A stretch of 64,000 nucleotides of DNA, taken from NCBI GenBank assembly GCA_902705825.1, contig CACSIL010000051.1, positions 279,675 through 343,674 on the forward strand, read 5' to 3'. This stretch comes from Halioglobus japonicus. GTDB lineage: Bacteria; Pseudomonadota; Gammaproteobacteria; Pseudomonadales; Halieaceae. The position numbers and the translations under genes are program-made. Shown here in pieces: positions 19,302 through 27,806 of this stretch; the stretch's first letter is position 1; each line of letters starts with the position of its first letter. A model generated the notes under the pieces. That model was not told the origin of the DNA. It was given only the letters and a program-made list of their open reading frames with translations, and did no database searches.

Positions 19302-19405
19302 TTAGGGGTGGGACTGTGCGAAGCAGGAGAGCCTGCCCCTCTTTATGGGCAAGCCGAGCTGAAGCCCCATGGAGGGGTTCACGGCGGGTCCCACTCCTAC
19401 AGGAT
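19302..19405. repeat. Palindromic REP-like intergenic element
   Basis: About 100 bases of structured intergenic DNA. The outer arms GTGGGAC (19308-19314) and GTCCCAC (19388-19394) are perfect inverted repeats. Inside are GCAGG/CCTGC with a 4-base loop and CCCC/GGGG around ATGGA. The segment CATGGAGGGGTTCACGGCG resembles a core I recall from dispersed short repeats of marine gammaproteobacteria. There is no coding potential. The remaining bases of 19237-19454 show nothing I can name. No second copy was seen in this window. Confidence 0.5.
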
Positions 19406-19454
19406 TTGCTCTACCGCCGTCTCGAAGCTTGAATAAGTCCCCTAAACTTGATGC

Positions 19455-20219
19455 CTAGAAATCATCCGGGCGCAACATGGCATCCGACCCACCATCGACG
19501 AACACCAGTGAGCCACACAGATAGCTCGATTCATCACTCAGCATAAACCGCATCACATTGGCGATATCGGCTGGCTGGGCAGTTCTGCCCACAGGCACAG
19601 AATCCCCAAACTCTTTCATTACGCTACCGAGTTCGGCATCAGCGTAGACGCGCTCTGTGAGTGGCGTCATGGTAATACCTGGTGCCACCGCGTTCAGGCG
19701 CACGCCGGACGCCGCCCACTCCACAACGTGGCGACGCATCCACATGGTAATCGCGCGCTTGGCGCCGGCGTAGGCTGTGTGCCCATCACGACCTTCGATT
19801 TCAGTGCAGGCCGCTTCTTCATCACCGGCCAGACAGGACTGGATATAGGAGTCATCACTGGGAATCATCGGCGCCGAGTTTGACGAGACAAACAGTACGC
19901 TACCTTTTTTCTTCTCCAGCAAGTCACGCAAGCCCTCCACTGTAGCAATAACGGCAAAATAGTTTACCTGCGTAATCAGAGATAAAGGTTTGGCCACTGG
20001 CGGCAAACCGGCACAGGGAATAAAACCGTCCAGGCCGTCCGGTGCCATAGCGCGCATGCCATCGATAGCCGCTGTCCGCCCGTCTGCCGTGGACAGATCT
20101 GCGAGGATATCGCCCTCTTTAATATCTACCGAAATTACCTTGTGTCCAGCATCCAGCAACTGCTGCTTCAATTGGGCGCCGATACCGGTTGCACCGCCTG
20201 TCATCGCATATGTACGCAT
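19455..20219 (-). CDS. SDR of the 3-alpha-hydroxysteroid dehydrogenase type
   Basis: A 254-aa SDR. The cofactor motif TGGATGIG is at residues 7-14, the catalytic Ser lies in FVSSNSAPM and the Tyr/Lys in TAYAGAKRA. Between them is a ~30-residue insertion, as in 3-alpha-hydroxysteroid dehydrogenase/carbonyl reductases. Start ATG 20219 is supported by GGAA nine bases upstream. A longer frame to 20378 would run over the SRAP stop and adds non-SDR sequence. A steroid or other hydrophobic ketone substrate is inferred and would fit the acyl-CoA/steroid-type genes at 31.8-36.7 kb. Confidence 0.85.
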   Translation of the reverse strand: MRTYAMTGGATGIGAQLKQQLLDAGHKVISVDIKEGDILADLSTADGRTAAIDGMRAMAPDGLDGFIPCAGLPPVAKPLSLITQVNYFAVIATVEGLRDLLEKKKGSVLFVSSNSAPMIPSDDSYIQSCLAGDEEAACTEIEGRDGHTAYAGAKRAITMWMRRHVVEWAASGVRLNAVAPGITMTPLTERVYADAELGSVMKEFGDSVPVGRTAQPADIANVMRFMLSDESSYLCGSLVFVDGGSDAMLRPDDF

Positions 20220-20282
20220 AGTTATTTCCATTGTTTTATTTGAGTGTTGATTCTGAACAGTCACGGCACTTTCTGCCAGTAG

Positions 20283-20347
20283 TCGCCCGGGCGAAATGTG
20301 CCCGACGGCCAATATGTAATACCGCCATACGCTACTTTCCCGGGAAA
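20283..20347. promoter_or_regulatory. Two 12-bp palindromes upstream of the SDR gene
   Basis: TCGCCCGGGCGA (20283-20294) and TTTCCCGGGAAA (20336-20347) are perfect 12-bp palindromes sharing a CCCGGG centre, 53 bases apart. They lie in the 155-base gap between the SDR and SRAP genes, in the region where the SDR promoter must be. Paired symmetric sites suggest a dimeric regulator, but no consensus is recognised. Confidence 0.3.
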
Positions 20348-20374
20348 ACGGTGAATAGCCTGCAGTGGCATCTT

Positions 20375-21061
20375 TCAAGACAATACGATCTCGTCCCCTA
20401 CCCCCGTCATTGCTTCTGGGTCTTTGTTGCGCGCATTGCTCACGCTCCGCGACAGCGGCATCAGGTGCAGAGGCATCTTCAACTCACTGCGAAATATTGC
20501 ATCATCCGGGGCAATCTGGCTGCTGTTATCCAGCCAGCGCTCGCATTCGTTTGCAGCCAGCAGCACCGGCATTCGCTTGTGCCAGGGTTTGAATGCGGGC
20601 GCGGCCGCAGTCGTCACCAGAGTGCAGGACAAAAGCGCAGAATCCCCCCCCTCCCACACATCCCACAGCGCCGCCACTGCCAGCGCCTGTTGCCCGGTGG
20701 AGATCAGCCAGGGTTGCTTGATACCGTCCTCGACACGCCATTCTATAAAGCTGCTCATCGGCACCAAACCGCGCTGACGCCGAAAGGGGCCACGAAAAGC
20801 CGGACTTTTGGCGAGTGTCTCGCTGCGGGCATTGAACATGGAATAGGCCTGGCTAACCTCCTTCGCCCACGATGGGGTCAACCACCAGCGAGCAGAGTCC
20901 ACGCGCGGCCCCTGCCCGTCGCCCGAATCGCCGTTACGCACCAGCGACACCTGCTCCGTGGGAGCCACGTTCACCGCCCGAGGCAAAGACAAATCAACTC
21001 CCAGATCCCGCAGCAGTTGCTGCAGGCCGGGGCTGTCGATCACATTAAAACGTCCGCACAT
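20375..21061 (-). CDS. SRAP-domain abasic-site DNA crosslinking protein (YedK/HMCES family)
   Basis: A 228-aa SRAP protein. The catalytic Cys2 follows the initiator Met (MCGRF), and the family motifs NVAPTEQV, MFNARSET, SSFIEW (catalytic Glu) and the WHKRMPVLL His are all present. Such proteins form a covalent link with abasic sites in single-stranded DNA and shield them from cleavage. The Met must be removed to expose Cys2. It is the last core gene before the AT-rich accessory region. Confidence 0.95.
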   Translation of the reverse strand: MCGRFNVIDSPGLQQLLRDLGVDLSLPRAVNVAPTEQVSLVRNGDSGDGQGPRVDSARWWLTPSWAKEVSQAYSMFNARSETLAKSPAFRGPFRRQRGLVPMSSFIEWRVEDGIKQPWLISTGQQALAVAALWDVWEGGDSALLSCTLVTTAAAPAFKPWHKRMPVLLAANECERWLDNSSQIAPDDAIFRSELKMPLHLMPLSRSVSNARNKDPEAMTGVGDEIVLS

Positions 21062-21097
21062 TGGCTTACTGTGCCCAAAGTTAGCGAGCGGGGCAAA

Positions 21098-21290
21098 CTA
21101 ATCCTCAGCGCTGAGCTTTTCAAGTCGCTCATCATCCAGAGCAAGGATAGCGAGTTGCTGCATCGCCAATGCCTCGTCAATGGCCAGGGACGCCTCGTAA
21201 TGAGTCAACGCTATATCTGTCTCCCCAGCCGCAGCCGGATGTTAGCGAGCCTGCTCTGAGAGACCGAGAGATTGCGCGGCATCCCTATCA
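21098..21290 (-). pseudogene. Frameshifted C-terminal remnant of a TPR protein
   Basis: Reading minus-strand codons back from the TAG at 21098-21100 gives a 46-residue fragment. Its core reads ETDIALTHYEASLAIDEAL, a good tetratricopeptide second helix, and it ends LEKLSAED. In the -1 frame just upstream the strand reads RLANIRLRLG, the first helix of the same repeat, so one indel near 21222-21226 joins them into a full TPR. The in-frame TAA upstream confirms decay. It lies 37 bases upstream of the SRAP start and looks like what is left of a larger gene at the edge of the accessory region. Confidence 0.5.
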
Positions 21291-21450
21291 GCTAAATATG
21301 CAATACAGAGAACCTGTACACAGCCCTAGCTTCATTTTGAGAAGCTGCAACGGATCTGAAGCAGGCTCTCTCACCGTGGTATTGGTAAAGACACCGGGGT
21401 TAGAGGGCGACTCAGGAAGAGCTAAGCCCCTTCTTTGCGTACCCACCAGT

Positions 21451-21479
21451 TTGATGGTAGCTTGATCGAGCCCATTATA
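21451..21479 (+). promoter_or_regulatory. Candidate promoter of the SIR2-TIR / nSTAND pair
   Basis: TTGATG (21451-21456), a 17-base spacer and ATTATA (21474-21479) form a sigma70-like pair 25 bases before the ATG at 21504. A second option uses TATAAG at 21476-21481. The rest of 21291-21450 contains no gene I can support; short frames there do not resemble proteins I know. Confidence 0.3.
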
Positions 21480-21503
21480 AGAAATGGAATTCAGCTGGAA
21501 TTT

Positions 21504-22910
21504 ATGGAAAGTATCGAAACAAGAAGGCAAGAAAAGTTTTGGAACCAACTGGTTAACATCATTTCCAGAAAAGATGTGGTGCCGGTGATTGGTGAAGACC
21601 TTTTAATTTTTGACGAGTCTTCAGGGGCGTTTGTGTACGATGAATTAGCCAAACGCTATGCCGAATTTGCCGAAATCACACTTTGCCTTGACCAAGACTG
21701 CGCACTGAGTGCCACTGTTCGAAATCATCCAGACTTCAATCTAAATCCACATGATATTTCACAAGAAATCGGTGAGGAATTTGAAGTCCTCAATCCGCCC
21801 ATTCCCAGTGCTATAAGACAACTCGCCAAAATTCGAGATTTCAATCTATTTGTCACAACGTCTTTCGATGACCTGCTAGAAAAAGCACTAAATGAAGAAC
21901 GATTCAACGGTGAAAAAAAGACACGTATCATTAGTTACTCGCCAAAAAAAATACCTTCAGATGATGAAATTGGTGATGCTCTTAGTAGTGGCTTCCCCGT
22001 TGTATTTCAATTATTTGGGAGCTATAAAAACCCCCTGAACTTTGCCCTGACCGAAGGAGACAAGCTGGAATACTTCCATGCACTACATTCCAGTGAGCAC
22101 AGCCCCAAAGCGATTTTAAATGAGCTATATAACCGTCCATTACTGCTCATTGGCAACAAGTTTCCCGATTGGTTGACCAGAACATTTTTGAGACTGACAA
22201 GAAAAACCTCGCTGGATAATCGCGAAGTGCCCAAACAGTACTTGTCCGGCTCTGAGGCTAAAAGCCCGACATTGAGCTATTTCCTAGAACACTTTACTGC
22301 GAACACCGAAGTTGTCAAAGACTACTCGCCGGCTGACTTTACTGAACGCTTGGCCGAGAAATGGCATTTAAAAACACAGCAATCAACTGAGCATCACGAC
22401 TCATCTCAGGTGTCCATTAAACATCGGGATGCACTGTATAAACCACCACCACCCAGCTCTGTTTTTATCAGCTATGCCGCCACCAAACTAGATGGCAGCG
22501 AGTCACCGGATAAAGCTATTGCTATTCAATTACGCAATCGATTGATGGACGCTGGCGTCAATGCCTGGATGGATATTGATGAATTGAACGCAGGCGATGA
22601 CTACGCCAGGAAAATTCACCGATTTATTAGCAACTGCGGTCTCTTTGTCCCTATCATCTCTCCCATAACCGATTCCAGAGAAGATGGCTTCTTTCGGCGA
22701 GAATGGCACTGGGCAACTGAGAGACTAATGAATTTTGCAGGCGCAAACAGACGCTTTATTGTTCCCATCATCGATGGCGGACTCGACCCATATGCATCCC
22801 TCGTACCTGAAGAATTCAAAAATTTGCACTTCTATAAATGGGATGAAGCCTCATTCGACAAACTCGTAAATGACATCGTTTCCATTTACCAGCGAGACGT
22901 AGCCCAATAA
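21504..22910 (+). CDS. SIR2-like / TIR two-domain conflict protein
   Basis: A 468-aa protein. Residues ~14-300 have the layout of a divergent SIR2-like Rossmann domain: VVPVIGEDL (25-33), LFVTTSFDDLLEKAL (115-129) and VFQLFGS (167-173). The usual TTN catalytic Asn is Ser120, and the usual LHG His is Phe171, so NADase activity of this half is doubtful. Residues ~319-450 are a TIR domain (VFISYA; FFRREWHWA), with the likely catalytic Glu at 400 kept, so the TIR could still cleave NAD or make a signal. An upstream TTG frame is rejected; ATG 21504 starts at a natural helix. Codon use is AT-richer than neighbours. The nSTAND gene follows after 22 bases. Confidence 0.82.
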   Translation: MESIETRRQEKFWNQLVNIISRKDVVPVIGEDLLIFDESSGAFVYDELAKRYAEFAEITLCLDQDCALSATVRNHPDFNLNPHDISQEIGEEFEVLNPPIPSAIRQLAKIRDFNLFVTTSFDDLLEKALNEERFNGEKKTRIISYSPKKIPSDDEIGDALSSGFPVVFQLFGSYKNPLNFALTEGDKLEYFHALHSSEHSPKAILNELYNRPLLLIGNKFPDWLTRTFLRLTRKTSLDNREVPKQYLSGSEAKSPTLSYFLEHFTANTEVVKDYSPADFTERLAEKWHLKTQQSTEHHDSSQVSIKHRDALYKPPPPSSVFISYAATKLDGSESPDKAIAIQLRNRLMDAGVNAWMDIDELNAGDDYARKIHRFISNCGLFVPIISPITDSREDGFFRREWHWATERLMNFAGANRRFIVPIIDGGLDPYASLVPEEFKNLHFYKWDEASFDKLVNDIVSIYQRDVAQ

Positions 22911-22932
22911 ATATAGTATTTGGAATATCTGC

Positions 22933-25900
22933 ATGGATGACACCGCCACTGACAAGTTGACTCTGGACGAAGAAAACCCCTGGCCAGGGATGACTGCTTT
23001 CTCAGAATCCAATTCAGCGTTTTTCTTTGGCCGATCCAAAGAAATTGACACCCTCTACAACAAGGTAGCCAGAAACGTCCTAACAGTTCTTTTTGGTAAA
23101 TCAGGACTTGGTAAAAGCTCGATACTACAGGCAGGACTATCTCCCACTTTACTTCAGAACCAATTTGTTCCAGTACATATCCGACTGAATCATTTTGAGG
23201 ATACTCTCCCGCTAGAAGACCAAGTAGAAGTATTTCTTGAAGACACAATCAAAAAATACGGGATTGATGCCCCAAAACCGATACGAGAAGAAACCTTATG
23301 GGAGTACTTCCACAAGATAGGGAACGATTGGTGGAGTACAAACAATGAGCTTCTTAAACCCGTTCTTATATTTGATCAGTTCGAAGAGATCATTACGGCA
23401 GGCCAAGAAAATGCCGTTCGTGCACAGCGTTGTGCACAGTTTCTCGAAGAACTGGAAGACCTCGTTGAAAACCGTCCTCCCGAAGCATTACTGAAACGAT
23501 TTAGTCAGGAGAAAGGTCTCGCAAAAAACTACTCTTTGGACAGAATTGATTATCGAATTGTCATCACCCTAAGAGAAGATTATCTGGCGGACCTGGAGAG
23601 TCTGCGAGAACGCTTGAGAACGATAATGTCAAATCGCGTCCGCATCTTACCTTTGACTGAAAACCAGGCGCTCGAAGTTGTTCTAAAGCCAGGCAAAAAC
23701 ATTGTTGACGTGAACGTTGCCAAAGAGCTCGTAAACTTTGTGGCGGGACAATCCGCTGCCAATTTTGTTGCAAGAGACGGCACACAAAACAAGTATGTTG
23801 AACCAGCCTTACTATGCGTGATTCTAAGGGAGCTAAATAATCAGAGACTGGCGGCTGGTGAAGAAAAAATCTCTTCTCAATTGATAGCAAAAAAACAACC
23901 CGAAGCAATAATGTTCGAGTTCTATAAGAATGGGTTAGAAGGGCTGTCCAGAGAAGTAAGAGATTTTATCGAGGAACAGCTATTAACTGCATCGGGAAGC
24001 AGAAACCGAGTCTCTGAAGACGACGCCATTCAGAGATTCAAGATTACTGAGAAAGATATAGCAACCCTAGTAGACCGGCGCATCATTCAAAGGGAGCGAG
24101 TAGGTAATAGTACTTGGCTGGAATTAAGCCATGATACGTTAACACCTGTTGTGAAATCGTTCGCTGAAACCAGTGTTCGTCGCCGCAAGATAAAAACTCG
24201 TGTTGCGCGAGCAACTATTGCTGCGGGTTTTATCCTGGTGATGCTGGCTGGATCACTGTACGTTCAGTTAGAAATCAGAGAACAGCAAACCCTGGAAGCC
24301 GCCGGATTGGCCGTCAACTTGGCGAATCAAATCAGCGAAAGCCAAACGATATCAACCCAAGTCAGACAAGAATTGACCGATACACTTGAACGCAATCTTC
24401 AGAATCACATCGAAAAGGCACCAGACTCAAATCTAGTTCGTATCAAATATATTCGATTTCAACTACTATTATCTGAATTCTTCTATGATAGGCAGCTTTA
24501 TGGCGAGTTCGAAAAAGTGCTCGAAAAAGCTGAAAGATCCTATAAGGAAATTCATCCAAGAAAAACGCCCGAAGCTGAAATCACTGAATTGTCAATTCTT
24601 TTTAGTCTCGGAAGTACTAAGAGAGCGATATTGCGGGAACAATTTGATCTAGCGGAGCGCACAATTGCGACAGCGAAGACAGCTATTAGAAATTCTGGAC
24701 AACGCGATACAAATATTCAGTACCAAATCCTGGATTTAGAGTTCGACTATTTATTCGCCAGCATCTTGGCCCATCGCTACAACATGACAGATGCAAGATC
24801 TGCTTATGACCTGTTGGAAAATCGTATTTCCGATACGATAGAAAGCTACTCTACTCGTTTCAAAGATTCCAATATTGATATCGACAAGAAAACACTCAGC
24901 AGAACAATAAGAACGCTCTATCAATTACTGTTTTCAACTATAGAGGGGATTAACTCAACCGCAGATTTCGTATCAACCAATAAAGTCGAGCTAGCATCTC
25001 GCTATCGGAAATTTTTGGACAATGCAAAGCCCTACTTTGAAGCTGAACATCAACCGATTTGGATTTCATTTTCAGCCAACCTTGATCTCATGACAGCGCA
25101 TAAGGCATTAAAGGAACATCAAGTGACCAGTGCTCGTTCGTCGTATGATTCAAGTGTGCAAAAAATGGTCAGGCTCGTCAAAGAATACCCAGACCGAATT
25201 AGTTTCCAACGTAGATTAATGGACAGTCTCCACTCTCGCATGGACCTTACTTTGGAGCGGGATGAGAAGCAAGCTGATGAAGACCTTATAACCATTCAAA
25301 AGCTAGCCAAAAGCGTTTTAGAGCAGGCTGACCACCCTAATACATATTGTCGATCGGTAATGTATTCCGGAATGATGGCCATGCGTTTTGAAAGCATAAA
25401 AGACGAGCCTCACATAGACAAGTTATATGAAGAAGTTCAGATACTAGCTGATCATTGTAAAAACAAATTGCAGCTGCCATTGCTAACAAACAACTTCAAC
25501 TTCTGGAACCATTTTTACAAAGTCAAGGCAGAACTAGAAAGCGACAATATCACCGAATCAATGCAAAGCATCCAAGAGACCCTTGCCGAAATTGATAAGA
25601 GCATAGAGATTTATGCCCAAAATGGTGCATCTAGAGATTTTCTCCTCAACAGAAAGAACACCAGATATATGACCTCCAGTAGTTTCGTAGAATCTTTGGA
25701 AGATGTTGAAGCACTGAACTATATAAACGAGGCGATAGCGGTACAAGAATCCCTCGACGATCAATCGTTCCATCGCGAGTCTGGAAACTATACTTGGTTG
25801 TTGACCAACAAATCGAAGCTTTTCGAAAGGCAAGGAAATACAGAGGAAGCGATCAACAGCTATAGCGATACGGTCCGTTTTGTCCTAGAGAACTTTGACG

Positions 25901-27573
25901 AGAATAGTAAAACCCTTCTTACTAATGCAATATGGGCACTTTCTCAACAAGCTAGACTCACTTTGTCCGAAGCAAATATCACGCAACTTCAGGAACTAGC
26001 TGAGCACACGGATTTGTTGAACCAACGTCTTAGGAAAATCGAACTAGCTAAAAAAAGTGAGATACGGGCTGGTTTGGATCAATTCTGGAAGTACTTTCAA
26101 AATCAGTTTAGATTGGCTTCAAACAACACTCAACCAAATGGTGAAGAGAAACTCGTTATCGAAAGAATTGATACAAGTATCAACGATTTCATGACATTTA
26201 TCACGCAGACAGCTCAGTCATCTCAAAGTGACTTCATATCGGTTGACCTTCATAGCCTTACATTACCCGAAGTTACGAAGAATGAAGAAGGGCTGTATTC
26301 ATCCAAGTACTCAGTTGGATGGGTTACCAACTCTGTCTACCCACTTGCCAATTCGATAACAGTGATGGGGCGGGATCAAAAAGTAAATCCGCATTTACGA
26401 CTTCCCAGTCTAGCTTTGCAAAGAGCAAGGTATAGCAGGCTACCGTTCTATGCTCACTGCTCATACGTTGTAACCGAACACTTAAGTCAAAATGGAGAAA
26501 CCATTCAGCGATATGTATTGGAGAATAATCAGGATGAAAAACTGTTCCAATTGGATGGCAAATCTGACCCAATCCATAAGGCTAACAAAGCCTGTGGATT
26601 TGACTTAACTACAATTGAGAATGCTGCTGCATACCTACGCTTTTTCGGCACATTTGTCCATGCTAGTGCAGGGGCTTTCAAACTGGTTGAGTCAATTGAT
26701 GAACTTGATTGGCTGGAGGGGGCGACGCAGAGTGACAAGGCTCCAGTTCAGAATTTGATACGTCCTGTTTATTTGTGGAAGCACGACAAAAGTAACAACT
26801 GGCATGCAACGGGCACAGTTCAGTATGGAGACAACTTATTTTACGCAAAATTTATCATCCAAAGGGATGGCATGGTATCGATGGATGACGCCCTTCCAAT
26901 TGCAGAAAACTTACTGATTAACAGTTTTTCTATTGCACTAAACAGTGGAAGAACGTCTAATTTTTTGAATGGCATAGCGCTGCCCTCACTGCGTAAATAC
27001 AGCGGCGAATTTGACGTTACTACCTATTTTCCTGGTTTTAATCAGCCCGGCTTCTCGTTACAGAATTTCAGCCACAATGAATTTTTGCTCGCCAGTGATA
27101 TATACAAAGTACGACCGGATTTACCTGATCGCTTCAACGACTATTTGGAACTGTTTTCTAGCTGGCTGGCAAGCGCCAAGCCTCAGGACACGTCAGATAT
27201 ATTGCAAAGGCGCAGGGAGTCTTTTATAGCTCTCTCTGAGCATATCAGCGAACAAAGCACTGTAAATTATGTCTCTCTGTCATTTTACCAATTGTTTTCA
27301 GAGCAGTATGAGGCCGCTCTAGACAGCGCTCAAAGTGCCATTGCTATAGATGACACTGAGTATCCTGCACACATGAATATGGCTCATGCGCTAATGTTGT
27401 TAGATCGGACTGTAGAGGCTCGAGAAATATACGAGCGCTTTAATGGTCAAGAAATTCATACTGAAGATTGGGGTTATTACGTCAACGACGACTTTGACAA
27501 ACTAGAGAGTGTCGGCATTACTCACCCCTTAATGAGAGAAGTCCGGGGGCTTTTAAACACAAGCACGGAATGA
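22933..27573 (+). CDS. Giant nSTAND1-type NTPase with membrane helix and TPR-like C-terminus
   Basis: A 1546-aa protein. It opens with the nSTAND1 signature NPWPGMTAF...FFFGRSKEI, then Walker A GKSGLGKSS (55-63), Walker B VLIFDQFEE (~144), and a winged-helix segment ending LSHDTLTPVV. A single membrane helix follows at ~428-447 (AAGFILVMLAGSLYV). About 1100 residues of mostly helical sequence come next, with a TPR-like pair near the end (SEQYEAALDSAQSAIAI, ~1455-1490). Between 1110 and 1400 is a more beta-rich segment with several Trp/Tyr. Known role of STAND NTPases: sensor-triggered oligomeric switches. Here the C-terminus would be the sensor and the partner SIR2-TIR the effector; this is inference. 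It is probably cotranscribed with that gene. Confidence 0.83.
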   Translation: MDDTATDKLTLDEENPWPGMTAFSESNSAFFFGRSKEIDTLYNKVARNVLTVLFGKSGLGKSSILQAGLSPTLLQNQFVPVHIRLNHFEDTLPLEDQVEVFLEDTIKKYGIDAPKPIREETLWEYFHKIGNDWWSTNNELLKPVLIFDQFEEIITAGQENAVRAQRCAQFLEELEDLVENRPPEALLKRFSQEKGLAKNYSLDRIDYRIVITLREDYLADLESLRERLRTIMSNRVRILPLTENQALEVVLKPGKNIVDVNVAKELVNFVAGQSAANFVARDGTQNKYVEPALLCVILRELNNQRLAAGEEKISSQLIAKKQPEAIMFEFYKNGLEGLSREVRDFIEEQLLTASGSRNRVSEDDAIQRFKITEKDIATLVDRRIIQRERVGNSTWLELSHDTLTPVVKSFAETSVRRRKIKTRVARATIAAGFILVMLAGSLYVQLEIREQQTLEAAGLAVNLANQISESQTISTQVRQELTDTLERNLQNHIEKAPDSNLVRIKYIRFQLLLSEFFYDRQLYGEFEKVLEKAERSYKEIHPRKTPEAEITELSILFSLGSTKRAILREQFDLAERTIATAKTAIRNSGQRDTNIQYQILDLEFDYLFASILAHRYNMTDARSAYDLLENRISDTIESYSTRFKDSNIDIDKKTLSRTIRTLYQLLFSTIEGINSTADFVSTNKVELASRYRKFLDNAKPYFEAEHQPIWISFSANLDLMTAHKALKEHQVTSARSSYDSSVQKMVRLVKEYPDRISFQRRLMDSLHSRMDLTLERDEKQADEDLITIQKLAKSVLEQADHPNTYCRSVMYSGMMAMRFESIKDEPHIDKLYEEVQILADHCKNKLQLPLLTNNFNFWNHFYKVKAELESDNITESMQSIQETLAEIDKSIEIYAQNGASRDFLLNRKNTRYMTSSSFVESLEDVEALNYINEAIAVQESLDDQSFHRESGNYTWLLTNKSKLFERQGNTEEAINSYSDTVRFVLENFDENSKTLLTNAIWALSQQARLTLSEANITQLQELAEHTDLLNQRLRKIELAKKSEIRAGLDQFWKYFQNQFRLASNNTQPNGEEKLVIERIDTSINDFMTFITQTAQSSQSDFISVDLHSLTLPEVTKNEEGLYSSKYSVGWVTNSVYPLANSITVMGRDQKVNPHLRLPSLALQRARYSRLPFYAHCSYVVTEHLSQNGETIQRYVLENNQDEKLFQLDGKSDPIHKANKACGFDLTTIENAAAYLRFFGTFVHASAGAFKLVESIDELDWLEGATQSDKAPVQNLIRPVYLWKHDKSNNWHATGTVQYGDNLFYAKFIIQRDGMVSMDDALPIAENLLINSFSIALNSGRTSNFLNGIALPSLRKYSGEFDVTTYFPGFNQPGFSLQNFSHNEFLLASDIYKVRPDLPDRFNDYLELFSSWLASAKPQDTSDILQRRRESFIALSEHISEQSTVNYVSLSFYQLFSEQYEAALDSAQSAIAIDDTEYPAHMNMAHALMLLDRTVEAREIYERFNGQEIHTEDWGYYVNDDFDKLESVGITHPLMREVRGLLNTSTE

Positions 27574-27806
27574 TCCCGGCGCGAAATTCGCTCGCTCTTT
27601 ACGCAATTTTGTGCAACTTACAGGGTTAAAGGCGACCCACATGGAGATCTTTAAAAATATACTGGTCTTTTTTGTGCCAACGTCCACGCGTTGTCTTCCG
27701 CCACCTCCTGGACGATTACAAAATGGCCTTAAGACGCTGGAAATAGAGGAGCCAACTCTAACTGCGAAGTCATGGGAACAAAAAAGCGTTTTCCAATGGG
27801 AACCAG
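27574..27806. other. 233-base gap between the two convergent gene pairs
   Basis: This gap lies between the ends of the nSTAND gene (+) and the SLOG gene (-). No intact gene is supported. One + frame after a TAA reads ~38 codons ending DDYKMALRRWK at a TAG near 27750, rich in Arg and Trp. It could be the tail of a lost gene or chance. No intrinsic terminator with a U-run was seen for either neighbour. Confidence 0.35.

Noticed and set aside
20231-21259. 342-codon + strand frame over the SRAP gene
   Set aside because: Antisense of SRAP, whose Cys2 and active-site motifs are intact.
21169-21465. 98-codon + strand open frame before the SIR2-TIR gene
   Set aside because: Low-complexity mix without a recognisable start site. 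It overlaps the TPR remnant on the other strand and the promoter region, and does not look like a protein.
21288-21548. 86-codon minus-strand frame across the SIR2-TIR start
   Set aside because: It overlaps the start of a well-supported gene in the opposite direction and matches no pattern known to me; kept only as intergenic sequence.
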